Below are positions 21,041 to 31,643 of a DNA stretch of 64,000 bases, piece after piece (positions within the stretch are counted from its first letter, which is position 1; every line of letters begins with the position of its first letter). A program made the translations under genes and the position numbers. The notes under the pieces are model-generated. The model had not been told where the DNA came from and made no database searches. It was given only the letters and a program-made list of their open reading frames with translations. Location: NCBI RefSeq assembly GCF_905171775.1, contig NC_053495.1:109407409-109471408 (forward strand). Direction: 5' to 3'. This DNA is from Rana temporaria (Eukaryota > Chordata > Amphibia > Anura > Ranidae).

Positions 21041-23441
21041 TAGGGATGAGGTTCAAGTTCGAGTCGAACTTATGTTCAACTCGAACATTGCCTGTTCGGC
21101 AAACAACGACCAATTTGGGATGTTCGCAGCAAATTCGAAAAGCTGCGGAACACCCTGATAAAGTCTATGGGAGAAATCTAAACTGCTAATTTTAAAGGCT
21201 AATATGCAAGTTATGTCCTAAAAAGTGTTTGGGGACCTGGGTCCTGCCCCAGGGGACATGTATCAATGCAAACATTTTTTTTAAAAAAGTCAGTTTTTTC
21301 AGGAGCAGTGAATTTAATAATGCTTAAAGTGAAACAATAAAAGTGAAATATTCCTTTGAATTTAGTACCTGGGGGGGGGGGTGTAAAATATGCCTGTCAA
21401 ATAGCGCATGTTTCCCGTGCTTAGAACTGTCTCTGCACAAAGTCTAATTTCTGAAGGAAAAAAAGTCATTTAAAAATGACTCGCGGCTATAATGAATTGT
21501 CGGCTCCCGGCAATTCAGAGAGAATTCATTTTAAAAAAAGCGTGGGGGTCCCCCCAAATTAAATTACCATGCCCTGGTCTGGTATGGATATTAAGGGGAA
21601 CCCTGCTGTCAATTTAAAAAAAATTACGTGGGGTTCCTCCCAAATATCTATTCCAGACCCTTCAGGTCTGGTGTGGATTTTAAGGGGAACTCCACCCCAA
21701 ATAAAAAAAAATGGAAGTTCCCCCAAAAATCCACACCAGACTCCTTATCCGAGCACGCAGCCTGGCCGGCCGCAGTAAAGAGGGGGGGACGAGAGAGCAC
21801 TCCCCCTCCTGAACCGTACCAGGCCACATGCCCTCAACATGGGGAGGATGTTGATGGGGACAAGGGCCTCATCCCCACAACCCTGGCCGTGGTTGTGGGG
21901 GTCTGCAGGCAGAGGGCTTATCAGAATCTGGAAGACCCCTTTAACAAAGGGGACCCCCAGATCCTGGTCCCCCCCCTATGTGAATTGGTAATGGGGTAGA
22001 TTTTACCCCTACCATTTCACAAAGGAAGTGTAAATAATTTTTAAAAAACACACACACCGTGGAAAAAAGTCCTTTATCAAAAATGGGGCCACCCGTCACT
22101 TGACCCCGCCCCCTATGCTACATCACTGGGGAAGCCCAGGCTTCCCCCTTGCGTCAGAGGGGGCTGGGTCACGTGATGGGTGGCCCCGCCTCACCTATAT
22201 AAGAAATGTCACTAGCTCCAGCCGCGTCATTTGCCGTGCTGTCTACGGTGGAGACAGGGGGCCGGCGATGCTGCACTCTGGATCCCGGACCTGGATGGAT
22301 CTTCTCGTCGCTGGACCCCGGGGGAGAGGAGATCACCCGTCGCTGGATACCGACAACGTTGAAGCAGGCATCGAGAGTGGATTACCACCGCTGGATTTTT
22401 ATTTATTTTTAATTTTTAATAAAGAACTTTTTTCTGTGTGTGTGTGTTTTTACAATTATTTACACTTCCTTCATTAAATGTGTACCCCATTACCAATTCA
22501 CATAGGGGAGGCCAGGATCTGGGGATTCCCTTTGTTAAAGGGGTCTTCCAGATTCTGATAAGCCCCCCGCCCGCAGACCCCCGCAACCACCGGCCAGGGT
22601 TGTGGGGATAAGGCCCTTGTCCCCATCAACATGGGGACATCCTCCCCATGTTGAGGGCATGTGGCCTGGTACGGTTCAGGAGGGGGGGCGCTCTCTCCCC
22701 CCCTCTTTTCTGCGACCTGCCAGGTTATGTGCTCGGATAAGGGGTCCGGTGTAGATTTGTGGGGGAACTCCACGCCATTTTTTTTTAAATTTGGGGTGGA
22801 GTTCCCCTTAAAATCCATACCAGGCCTGAAGGGTCTTGAATGGATATTCGGGGGCAACCCCACGTCATTTATTTTTTAAATTGACGGCCGGGTTCCCCTT
22901 AATATCCATACCAGACCTGAAGGGCCTGGCAATTGAATTTGGGGGGACCCCCATGCTTTTTTTTATGAATGAATTGTCTCTGAATTGCCGGGAGCCGACA
23001 ATTCATTATAGCCGCAAGTCATTTTTATATGGCTTTTTTTCCTTCAGAAATGACACTTTGTGCAGAGAGTTCTAAGTACGGGAAACATGCGCTATTTCAC
23101 AGGCATAGTTTACACCTCCCCCCCAGGTATGAAATTTAAAGGAATATTTCACTTTTATTGTTTCACTTTAAGCATTATTCAATTAACTGCTCCCGAAAAA
23201 ACGGCTGTTTTTAAAACTTTTTCTTGCATTGATACATGTCCCCTGGGGCAGGACCCAGGTCCACAAACACTTTTTAGGACAATAACTTGCATATTAGTCT
23301 TTAAAATTAGCACTTTAGATTTCAAACGTTTGAGTCCCATAGACTTTAATGGGGTTCTAAAGTTCACACGAACATTTGGTGTGTTCCCAGGTTCTGGTGC
23401 GAACTGAACGGGGGGGGGGGGGGGTGTTCGGCTCATCGCTA
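21041..23441. mobile_element. Foldback hAT element in the Tc1 transposase gene
   Basis: Ends TAGGGATGAG and CTCATCGCTA, with perfect 8-bp duplications gtgtcaaa (21033-21040, 23442-23449). Most of the 2401 bp is one long inverted repeat centred near 22246; for example 'ggaagtgtaaataat' at 22024 pairs with 22455-22469. It encodes no transposase. The outermost left 60 bp and right 100 bp resemble the ends of the 12-kb hAT at 27169-39188. A TATATAAG box sits near the centre at 22195. Confidence 0.93.
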
Positions 23442-24066
23442 GTGTCAAAGTCAATCTTGAGAAGACCTCACTTCCGTGAATACAGAGGGTTCACCACAAG
23501 ATGTAAACCATTGGTGAGCCTCAAAAACAGGAAAGCCAGATTAGAGTTTTCCAAACAACATCTAAAAAAAGCCTTCACAGTTCTGGAACAACATCCTATG
23601 GACAGATGAGACCAAGATCAACTTGTACCAGAGTGATGGGAAGAGAAGAGTATGGAGAAGGAAAGGAACTGCTCATGATCCAAAGCATACCATCTCATCA
23701 GAGAAGCATGGTGGTGGTAGTGCCCAAGGCTTGGGCATGTATGGCTGCCAATGGAACTGGTTCTCTTGTATTTATTGATGATGTGACTGCTGACAAAAGC
23801 AGCAGGATGAATTCTGAAGTGTTTCGGGCAATATCTGCTTATATTCAGCCAAATGCTTCACAACTCATTGGACGGCGCTTCGCAGTGCAGATAGACAATG
23901 ACCCGAAGCATACTGCGAAAGCAACCAAATAGTTTTTTAAGGGAAAGAAGTGGAATGTTATGCAATCGCCAAGTCAATTACCTGACCTGAATCCGATTGA
24001 GCATGCATTTCACTTGCTGAAGACTGAACTGAAGGGAAAATGCCCCAGGAACAAGCAGGAACTTAA

Positions 24067-24608
24067 AGCAGAGGTTCACCCTCAAACTGAACTTTGTGTC
24101 TATCATATCTGCAGCCCTAATAAATACATGCAGCGTTGTCATTTTTTTAAATATCTGTACCCTTACCTGTATCCAGCATGACTTTCGGGTCTTCTTCCCT
24201 GCGGGGAGTGGGCGTGACGCTCCTTTTCCCAGACGGGGAGCTCTGCACAATGTTTCCTGGGAGTGATGAGAATCCCAGGAGACGCGCTGTGCTGTAATCC
24301 TGCGATATCTCGCGGGTCACGTGACTCGGCAAGCGGGTCATGTGACTCGGCAAGCGGGTCATGTGACGTGGGCGGCTACGAATTCTCCATTTTGGGTATG
24401 GAGTATCCCGGAAGGACATCCTGCTGGGCTTCACAGTGCCCACAAACAAGATGGAAACGTCCATCTATGGATTTTTCAGAAATATCGTTTGCGGGAGAAA
24501 ACAATTCCTGGCGGCTAGAAGATTGGGACACATGAGTTCCTTATTTACCAAGGTAAGAGCGACAGAAGGATTTAAAAAAAATAAATAAAAACCTGCGGAA
24601 CCCCCGCT
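24067..24608. mobile_element. TTAA-flanked MITE in the Tc1 3' coding region
   Basis: TTAA stands at 24063-24066 and 24609-24612, followed inward by AGCAGAGGTTC and AGCGGGGGTTC. It splits the Tc1 transposase after QEL. TTAA duplication suggests mobilisation by a piggyBac-type enzyme. Three tandem 'ggtcatgtgactcggcaagc' units lie at 24315-24370. Non-coding. A sister with similar ends lies at 42518-43048. Confidence 0.85.
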
Positions 24609-24917
24609 TTAAGGCAGTTGCAGTAGAGGCCTGACAGAGCATCACCAGGGATGAAACCCATCGTCTGGTGATGTCTATGCGTTCCAGACTTCAGGCTGTA
24701 ATTGACTGCAAAGTATTTGCAACCAAGTATTAAAAAGTGAAAGTTTGATTTATGATTGTTAATCTGTCCCATTACTTTTGGTCCCTTAAAAAGTGGGAGG
24801 CACATACAAACTGTTGCAATTCCTACACCGTTCACCTGATTTGGATGTAAATACCCTCAAGTTAAAGCTGAAAGTCTGAATTGTGTTGATGTCCCAATAT
24901 TTATGGACCTGACTGTA

Positions 24918-25300
24918 TGTGGTCCAGGCAGTGAGCAAAGGAAAGATTGGGGGCAGGAACAAATAAATCCATTTGTTTATTTTTCTTATCTGCAAACAGA
25001 AATAAAATTAAGATTCCTTAATAAGTACAACTAACACAAGCAAATGATTGCAGAAGAGTCCTACTACCTACCTGCCAGGTATAGGTGACCATGTCAGTGT
25101 CTGCGCCATCCCAATCATACCAGTAGCAGTAAGGTCGCTTTATGGGGGCGCCAGACCGATTTGTCTTGTGGCCTTGTCCACCTCATAAGACTGGAGCTAC
25201 ACTAAAAGTGTAGCGCAAGCCGTCGAGGACTCTTCATGCGGCCCCCTGCAAAGTGCTGCCCTAGGCCTGGGCCAAGATACAGCATTGATAGCAGGATTTA
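24918..25300. other. Unassigned sequence between Tc1 and L1
   Basis: No gene. 'gctgccctaggcctgggcc' at 25254 matches small-repeat fragments elsewhere in the window. Probably old MITE debris. Confidence 0.5.
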
Positions 25301-25301
25301 A

Positions 25302-26335
25302 TCAGGATATTAACCGGGTGTATTCAATAGATGTTTGAAAGTGGCGCCAACAAGCCCAGATTTTCTGAGATTTAGTAGGAGTATCTTTGGGTTGGTGAAT
25401 TAGTTCTTCCATATTTGCCACAGTATTAATATGTTTGAACCAATCTACAAAGTATGGGGGTAGTAGTTTTTTTCCAATGTGCCAGAATGTAAATGTTTGC
25501 TGCATTTAGAGTTAAGGATTTGTGATAGTGATTTTGGTGTGTTTGAGTGAGGCAGGAGCATTTGGGCTGGGCAAAGGTCTAAGGGGTACGTAGTTATTAG
25601 CGAAGTAAGGCGGTGGACTTCCCTCCAGAAGGGTAGAATTCGGGGGCAGGACCACATTATATGTAGTAGTGAGCTGTCATCCTCCTTACATCTCCAACAA
25701 ATAGGGGGAATAATGGGGGAGATGTTTTGCAATCTGAGAGGTGTCTTGTACCACCTGGAGAACATTTTTAAACCATTTTCTTGTGCAGAAACATTGGTTG
25801 AGCCCTTGTGGATATAATAATTGATATTCTCCCATTCCTCTTCCCTGAGAGGTTAATAGTGAGATCCCTTTCCAATGTTGGCACGCTAAATTGGATTTGG
25901 GATTATGGTTTGAGAATAGAAGGGAGAGCTTCAATGTTTTTGTGGTTCTGTTTTCTTGCAGAAAATTTCAAAAGGAGTTAATTGTCTAGCATAAGCTTCA
26001 CGGGCAACAGGATCATTTAGGAAATGCCTAATTTGAATATATGACCAAAAAGAAAAGTTAGTGATTTCATATTTATTTCATTCAATGTAAGAAAGGAGTT
26101 GTTTTGAAAAAAAATTCAGCTCACAAGGTAATTTTGGGGTAAAACCCCTGAGAGAAAAGATTTTGCTAGGCCTGGTGGGAAGCTTGGATTGTTACAGATA
26201 AGAGTAAGAGGACCTGGATTGGAGGACAATTTGAAAATTGTAAAAGTTTTTCAGAATATTTGCAGAGTATTTTCAATTAGGGGATGCTGTTTGCATGTTA
26301 GTGGTATATGAGTGGTAGCCGTCCATGGTAACTGG
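25302..26335 (-). pseudogene. L1 LINE ORF2, C-terminal part
   Basis: ORF2 encodes the endonuclease/reverse transcriptase of L1. This piece is the region after the reverse transcriptase. From right to left: LPWTATTHIPL (about 26320), a block with LKLSLLFSN near 25934, KWFKNVLQVVQDTSQ near 25770, the cysteine-rich motif CWRCKEDDSSLLHIMWSCP (about 25690) and finally MEELIHQPKDTPTKSQKIW (about 25410). Several stops and shifts occur between these. The upstream reverse-transcriptase portion reappears 17.7 kb away at 44013-44300, so this L1 seems to have been split by the Penelope element between. Confidence 0.8.
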
Positions 26336-26427
26336 TTCAATGGTATTTTAGAGAATGCATGTTGCAATAGAACATACAATGCATTAACAACACATTACAT
26401 ATCAAGGCGGCGCTACCTAAAAACATA

Positions 26428-26494
<67 letters not shown>

Positions 26495-27168
26495 TAAATA
26501 AACACTATATCTGAAAAAGTGAAGATGGTAAAGATCATTAACAGGTAAGAAACAATAGAAACAAGAGTCCGTGTTCAAAGAAAAGCAAAATAGATCTCAA
26601 CAGCTTGAAATGCTCATCCTCTTCCACCAGAACCACCACTCGTGAAGATAATTCGGGGTCTAAATACACCCCTGTTGTAATTGCTCTTACCAAAAAGGGT
26701 ACATAAATGCATCCAGCGACTGGTGCTCAGATATAGAGGTAAACAAAGCCACAATAGTGTAATACCGTATAAACTTTGTATTAAAAACCTCTCCCCTTTA
26801 AAAATGCACTTACAATATATAAAAAATTCAAAGGCAATACATCACATCACATTGGTGCAGCGGGAGAATATCAGGCCGATGTTTCTGTGCCTCCGTAGTC
26901 CAGTCAAACCACCACTTCCGTGTATAGCGATATGCGTGATGACGTCACCTAACTGACAGCTACAACAACCAACCCATTTTCGCGTTTCGTCGATCATCGA
27001 CATCATCTGTGGGCGTGGTTTAGTAGCTTTCGCTGTCATGTTTATATGGGGCTTTACGCATAGTCAATCTACTAAGAGAGAGGTGGACATCGGCCCTGAT
27101 ATCTCCTATTGACTCATATATGGCTTTACATACCCCCTATTGGAGAAACTTAGAACTGTAGTCAGCAC
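26336..27168 (-). mobile_element. Penelope-like element, 3' terminal region (pLTR)
   Basis: The same sequence occurs inverted at 43436-44010, with shared blocks such as 'caaccaacc' / 'ggttggttgttgtagctgtc', 'gtggtggtttggctggact', 'ttatacggtattacac' and 'tgttaatgcattgta'. Penelope-like elements carry such pseudo-LTRs. A candidate hammerhead core lies at 26981-27010. A TA/T microsatellite (26431-26490) has expanded inside it. Position relative to the GIY-YIG gene (39546) fits the 3' copy once the hAT insertion is removed. Confidence 0.65.
26981..27010 (-). ncRNA. Possible degenerate hammerhead ribozyme core
   Basis: Read on the minus strand, CAGATGA is followed by a perfect five-pair stem (GTCGA, loop TGA, TCGAC) and GAAAC. 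The hammerhead core is CUGAUGA, stem II, GAAA, so one core base differs (A for U). Penelope-like elements are known to carry hammerhead motifs in their pLTRs. The stem I partner is not evident, so activity is doubtful. Confidence 0.4.
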
Positions 27169-27407
27169 TAGGGATGAGCTTTGTGTTCGAGTCGAATGTA
27201 TGTTCGACTCGAACATCGTCTGTTCGTACGTTCGACGAAATTCGAACAAAACGCGTCGTTCGCGCAAAATTCGAGTGACGCGCATGGCCCATGATCATTG
27301 GCCAAGCATGCACTATGACCTGCATGCTTGGCCAATCACAGCGCGCAAAAAACGGAGAGCCATAATTGGCCAATTATGGCTCAAGGGGTTTAGTACACGC
27401 CCCACAC

Positions 27408-27415
27408 TATATAAG
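27408..27415 (+). promoter_or_regulatory. TATA box of the hAT transposon
   Basis: TATATAAG lies 240 bp inside the left end, upstream of a CAG-rich leader (27470-27560) and the transposase on the same strand. A promoter role is inferred from position and sequence. Confidence 0.5.
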
Positions 27416-27719
27416 GCCGCCTGTAAGGCGGCCGCGTGTATTGTCTTGCAGTGTTGTTAAAGAAAAGAACAGTCAGTCAGTTAGAGAGAGAGAGAGAGAG
27501 ACACAGTGTCTTTTCTACCAGATAGATAGATAGATAGATAGAGCAGGCAGGCTAGTCAGTTTAGTTAAATTTACAGTGTGTATAGGATATATATACATCC
27601 TAGGAGTTGTACATACATTTATACACTGTATAGCTCAGCTAGATCAGCTATTCCTATTTGTCAGGCAGTAGATTGTGCTAGCTGCAGTGTTCTAACGTGT
27701 TGTATTGCCTGTGTGCTGT

Positions 27720-27899
27720 TTAGTTTGCACCTAAACGTACTCGGTGTTACTGCACGTGTGCTGTTCATTTGCACCTAAACGTAGTTGCTGTTACTGCAAG
27801 TGTGCTGTTCATTTGCTCCTAAACGTAGTTGCTGTTACTGCAAGTGTGCTGTTCATTTGCACCTAAACATAGTTGCTGTTACTGCAAGTGTGCTGTTCA
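27720..27899. repeat. 44-bp minisatellite, left part (hAT leader)
   Basis: Units of 'gctgttcatttgcacctaaa' plus 'cgtagttgctgttactgcaagtgt' (44 bp). The array is cut at 'gctgttca' by the Ngaro insertion and continues at 31102-31590. It lies in the 5' leader of the hAT transposase gene. Confidence 0.92.
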
Positions 27900-28182
27900 C
27901 TGGGACTGTAGGCCATACACATACACCATGGAACCTTACTCCAGGCACAATCAAATAAATACACTGACCCCATGTTTGGCAAATAAAGGGTGTGGTATCT
28001 TTATTGGTTTAAACACAAATAAATTAAATCAACCATATCAATTTTATTTCATTACTCAACATCAAAACGTCATTTTATAAATAAAACCAACCAAATGTGT
28101 GCAACTGCTTAGTTTTTGTAACTCAATTAGCATTAACTCATTACATTCTGAAATATCACGCCCCACAAGCCAGGCTTGAGTA

Positions 28183-28770
28183 TCATGCCCAGCCCCACCC
28201 CAACACCGTGGCCTGTTCAATTCCATACTGCAAACCCAAGTTAAAGATGTCAATTCCCACGTCCGAGAGGTGGACACCATCCTGTCTGTATAACCCAGGA
28301 AAACCACCCTCTAAGTCCACATTTCTGTAAGACAACCCCCCAAGTTGAGACATAAACTTTTCCATGGCCCGATTTATGCGCTTCCTCATCTTCTCCATGG
28401 CCCTCCTCTGACAAGAGGAAAGCCAAGAAAGGCGCAAAATGATCTCAGAGAATACTAAAATTGTACCTGGAGAGGCTAGAGAAAAATGCTGAAGATCGCT
28501 TTGAATTAGAAACAGTAAATCCAAAGTCCTTACATTTCCCAAATCATTCCCACCAACGTGCACTACTAACACATCCGGCCTAGGCCAACGTTGACTTAGC
28601 ATACCTAAATGAAAATAAAGTTGGTGCCATTGAAGGCCCTGCACGCCTTTCCAATATACCTGGAAGAATTTTCGGACGAAGAGATAAGTTGGTAGAATAC
28701 CTACACAGGGCCGCTCTTTAATGCGCCCAATGAATGAAGGAATGTCCCAGAATCCAAACCGTGCGGGGCT
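28183..28770 (-). pseudogene. SGNH/GDSL hydrolase domain of Ngaro
   Basis: SGNH-family esterase-like protein; vertebrate Ngaro elements often encode one of unknown role. The nucleophile block WILGHSFIHWAH lies at about 28755-28720 in one frame, followed by a stop and a frameshift. The remaining domain is open from 28644 to 28183: the GGND block reads HVGGNDLG (about 28560), and the Asp/His block reads DGVHLSDVG (about 28265). So all expected blocks exist, but in two frames. The C-terminal residues after GLQYGIEQ are unremarkable. Homology is confident, activity is not. Confidence 0.85.
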
Positions 28771-30060
28771 GACCTGAAGGATTTAAATAAACAAGTTAGG
28801 ACGAACATATATTTTAAAGCAATTTGATTTCCACCTCCCCATGTCTTTAATAGCCGACTCACACACCCCCTCCGGGCCGCCTCTGACGCTGCGCCAATCC
28901 TAAACGAGTGGGAGGATATTCGAAGGTTGTGCAAACCCAAACTCTGTAGGCACTTATGCAGTACAGAATCAAACTGATATTTGGTAAGTGGCCCCCTATT
29001 CTGATGAACCAATAACAGTCCCTGAACTGAGGGCCTGACCCTTAAAAAACGAGTCACTGCATTCACAGGACATACCAACTTGTCTTCCTGGGCCGCTAAC
29101 TGAATCCCAATGCCTTTACCTAAAGCGTCGGCCTTAGAGCGACTTATCCACAAATGTACCCCGGCAGGATCTACTGTTACATGATCCAAAAGAATACCCG
29201 AACCACCCAATTTAGACTTGGGAAGCAGCTCCGAGATTCGCAATGCCCCATGAAACGCAAGAACGAACGCCGTTCTAAAAAGTAATGATTTGAAACCCGA
29301 AAAACACACGGACGACGCCACCGCACAGTTTACCCAAAAGATCGAGTGAAATTGGCCTCCTGTCATCTGGTAAGAAATTAGCCCTCTTATAACATTTCAG
29401 GGCCTGTTTCACCGAAAAATAAGCCGTGCACGGAGGATACCCCCGTAAACGGCTAAAAGAAAAACTCTGCTGCATAAGGGAAGCCACAAAAGCCAATAAT
29501 GACCCCTCGGATGGGCGGCCATCACTAACTCCCAACGCCTCTGCAAAGGACAGCCAACTATTCCAGGATGCTGCATAACACAACCATGTCTTTGGCGCAA
29601 CCGAACTGTGTATAGCTCTTGACACTATGTCCAAATTAGATCCCACAGAGACTCTGGGCAACAAATCCCATCCACGTCTGCCTCCGGAAGCAGCTGGCGA
29701 AAACGGTCCATCGGCAAGATTATTCTGGACTCCCGGTGTATATTTGGCTTTCAACCAGACATTCAATTGCAAACACAGAAAAACAACCTGCTGTAATACC
29801 TTGACCACACACAATGACTTGGACGAGAGGCAGTTGATCGCAAAGAGGACCCCTTTATTGTCTGTTTCCACCAAAATCCTTCTGTTCGCAAACTGAGCAC
29901 CCCACAACGTCATGGCCACCAATATCGGAAACAAGCTCAGGGGATAACCCAGGGGGGACATTTCGCAAGGCATCACTTCCTTCATGCATGCTTCTGGCAC
30001 ACTGACTCTAGCCACAGGAATGCTACCATCCTCCAACACACTCCCCGGAGCCATAACAAC
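28701..30060 (-). pseudogene. Ngaro RNase H - tyrosine recombinase polyprotein, 5' truncated
   Basis: RNase H copies the template away and the tyrosine recombinase inserts circular DNA. RNase H motifs: LFPILVAMTLWGAQF (about 29940), catalytic Asp in VETDNKGVLFAI (about 29850), and NNLADGPF (about 29710). The linker leads into the recombinase N-terminal domain (SSVAPKTWLCYAASWNSWLSF) and RGYPPCTAYFSVKQAL. A frameshift near 29310-29330 moves the frame. The catalytic domain shows Arg in HGALRISELLP (about 29245), His-x-x-Arg in SSHSFRIGAASEAARRG (about 28890) and Tyr in ALKYM (about 28815). The expected GRW before the tyrosine reads GGG. The reverse transcriptase is absent upstream. Confidence 0.88.
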
Positions 30061-30085
30061 AGGGGGGGGGGGGGCTGATATACAT

Positions 30086-30810
30086 TTAAGCTGGAGGAAG
30101 GGGCCATGCTGGTAAAGGGCTGAGCATAACAGGTGACACAGGAGAAATAGCAGGCACAGCAATAGCAGGTGACAGTGTTCTAACCAGGGAAGATAAATAG
30201 TCAACAATCCCATTCAAAGCCTGCAATTGAGCACACTCACCTACTGCTGGAGGTTGTGCAGCATCGGACATTCCAGTGTCTCCCAGCAGCAGACCTGATG
30301 CAGGCTCCTGCCTGTTAGGCAGAGCCTGTGGCTCCTGTCTCCTGATTGTGACCTGATTCTGAGTACTGTAGGTGACCGTGGGGGGAGCGGGTGCCCCCTC
30401 CCCACGCTTGCTGCGGGCTGCACAGCCCTGCCTCGCCTGGTGTTTTCCCTAGCAGGGGACTGTGAATAGTTTCTCTTCTGCCATGTCGAACGGCGCACAC
30501 TTGCGGGACCGCCCCCACCATTCTCAACGGCTCCATCCCTCCGCCCACGCTCCTCCTCAGCAGCTCACTCCAGTGTACTGCTGCACTCTGGAGGCTAGCT
30601 CCTCCGCGCTCTGACAGGGAGCTCCCTGTCCCCTATCCCTCTCTCCTGGCCGCTCTGTTGTTCCATGGGCACAGCAGCCCCAGAGTCCAGAGTGTCGTCT
30701 GCTGACTGCTCTTCAGGGACAATGTCCCCAAGCGTCAAACAACGCTTCAGCCACTCTTCACCCCCCTCACTGCCTGCCTTCTCTAGCAACTTTTTAAAGA
30801 GGGACTCCAT
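30086..30810 (-). pseudogene. Ngaro gag-like ORF1 fragment
   Basis: Starts MESLFKKLLEKAGSEGGEEW at 30810, stops at 30595, then continues in other frames (a basic segment KRNYSQSPARENTRRGRA near 30470 and a Pro/Ala-rich tail SPAIAVPAISPVSPVMLSP near 30150). This looks like a nucleocapsid-type protein by position and composition only. Its 3' end is cut at the G run. Confidence 0.55.
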
Positions 30811-31101
30811 ACCTGCAAAGAGGGGGGCAGTTCTTCAGTTCTTCACTGCTGCTGTGCTGCCAGGAAAAGAGGGAGATTCCCAGCCCAGCCAATCCTTATA
30901 AAGCCTACCTGGCTACCAGAAACTTCCGCTGCGTCTTATTGACTGGCTGATGATCCCGGAATTTAAAGCCACAGTACATAGAATTAGCACATCAAACACA
31001 TTAACTGTATACACACTGATGAAGTTTAACCCTTAATAACCTTTAACCCTGTGATGGCCACAATCCCACTTAAGGGGGCTCCTGATGTGCCCCCTTTCTT
31101 A

Positions 31102-31590
31102 TTGCACCTAAACATAGTTGCTGTTACTGCAAGTGTGCTGTTCATTTGCACCTTAACATAGTTGCTGTTACTACATGTGTGCTGTTCATTTGCACCTACA
31201 CGTAGTTGCGGTTACTGCAAGTGTGCTGTTCATTTGCACCTAAACGTAGTTGCTGTTACTGCAAGTGTGCTGTTTATTTGCACCTAAACGTAGTTGCTGT
31301 TATTGCACATGTGCTGTTCATTTGCACCTAAACGTAGTTTCTGTTACTGCACGTGTGCTGTTCATTTGCACCTAAACGTAGTTGCTGTTACTGCAAGTGT
31401 GCTGTTTATTTGCACCTAAACGTAGTTGCTGTTATTGCACATGTGCTGTTCATTTGCACCTAAACGTAGTTTCTGTTACTGCAAGTGTGCTGTTCATTTG
31501 CACCTAAACGTAGTTGCTGTTACTGCAAGTGTGATGTTTATTTGCAACTAAAATGTAGTTGGTGTTACTGCACTTGTCCTCTCCAGTTTG
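31102..31590. repeat. 44-bp minisatellite, right part (hAT leader)
   Basis: Eleven further copies of the unit described at 27720-27899, with scattered substitutions (some 'gcacatgtgct' variants). Ends about 55 bases before the transposase ATG. Confidence 0.92.
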
Positions 31591-31643
31591 TACCTAAAGG
31601 TACGAGGTGTGTGTACTGATTTTGTCCTGTGCAGGCCATTGCA

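Larger units (their letters stand above)
8420..24733 (+). pseudogene. Tc1 transposase (DD34E), four segments
   Basis: This is the cut-and-paste transposase of the surrounding Tc1. Coding segments are 8420-8512, 20838-21040, 23450-24066 and 24613-24733, together about 344 codons, the normal length. The first two segments hold the helix-turn-helix region (VAKSIVWNILKKRERTG, GKPRKTTVVDDR). The third begins the catalytic domain (FREYRGFTTRCKPLVSLKNR), carries a damaged first-aspartate region near 23605, the second aspartate in DNDPKHTAKA (about 23895) and the glutamate in PDLNPIEHAFH (about 23985). The fourth is the C-terminal tail. An in-frame stop lies at codon 12 (near 8453), frameshifts occur around 23600-23750, and a stop occurs near 23930. 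It is inactive even without the insertions. Confidence 0.9.
8067..24915 (+). mobile_element. Tc1-type transposon, opened by nested insertions
   Basis: The ends are long inverted repeats: 'caggtccataaatattgggg' from 8071 and its complement ending 'tatggacctgactg' at 24915. TA dinucleotides flank both sides (8065-8066, 24916-24917), the Tc1/mariner duplication. The inverted repeats extend about 190 bp, through 'ctcccacttgttaagggacc' on the left (8247) and its counterpart near 24790. Three insertions interrupt it: Harbinger 8513-20834, hAT foldback 21041-23441 and TTAA MITE 24067-24608. Removing each with one target copy leaves 1569 bp, the usual size of a vertebrate Tc1. Confidence 0.93.
27900..31101 (-). 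mobile_element. Ngaro-type tyrosine-recombinase retrotransposon lacking reverse transcriptase
   Basis: This 3.2-kb insert interrupts one unit of the 44-bp minisatellite cleanly ('gctgttca' on the left, 'ttgcacc' on the right) without duplication, as expected for integration by a tyrosine recombinase. Minus-strand order: gag-like frame (30810-30086), RNase H (about 29990-29700), tyrosine recombinase (29680-28790), SGNH hydrolase (28770-28183). No reverse transcriptase lies between gag and RNase H; a 14-G run at 30061-30074 marks the junction. A+T-rich ends show no obvious LTR. Confidence 0.85.
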
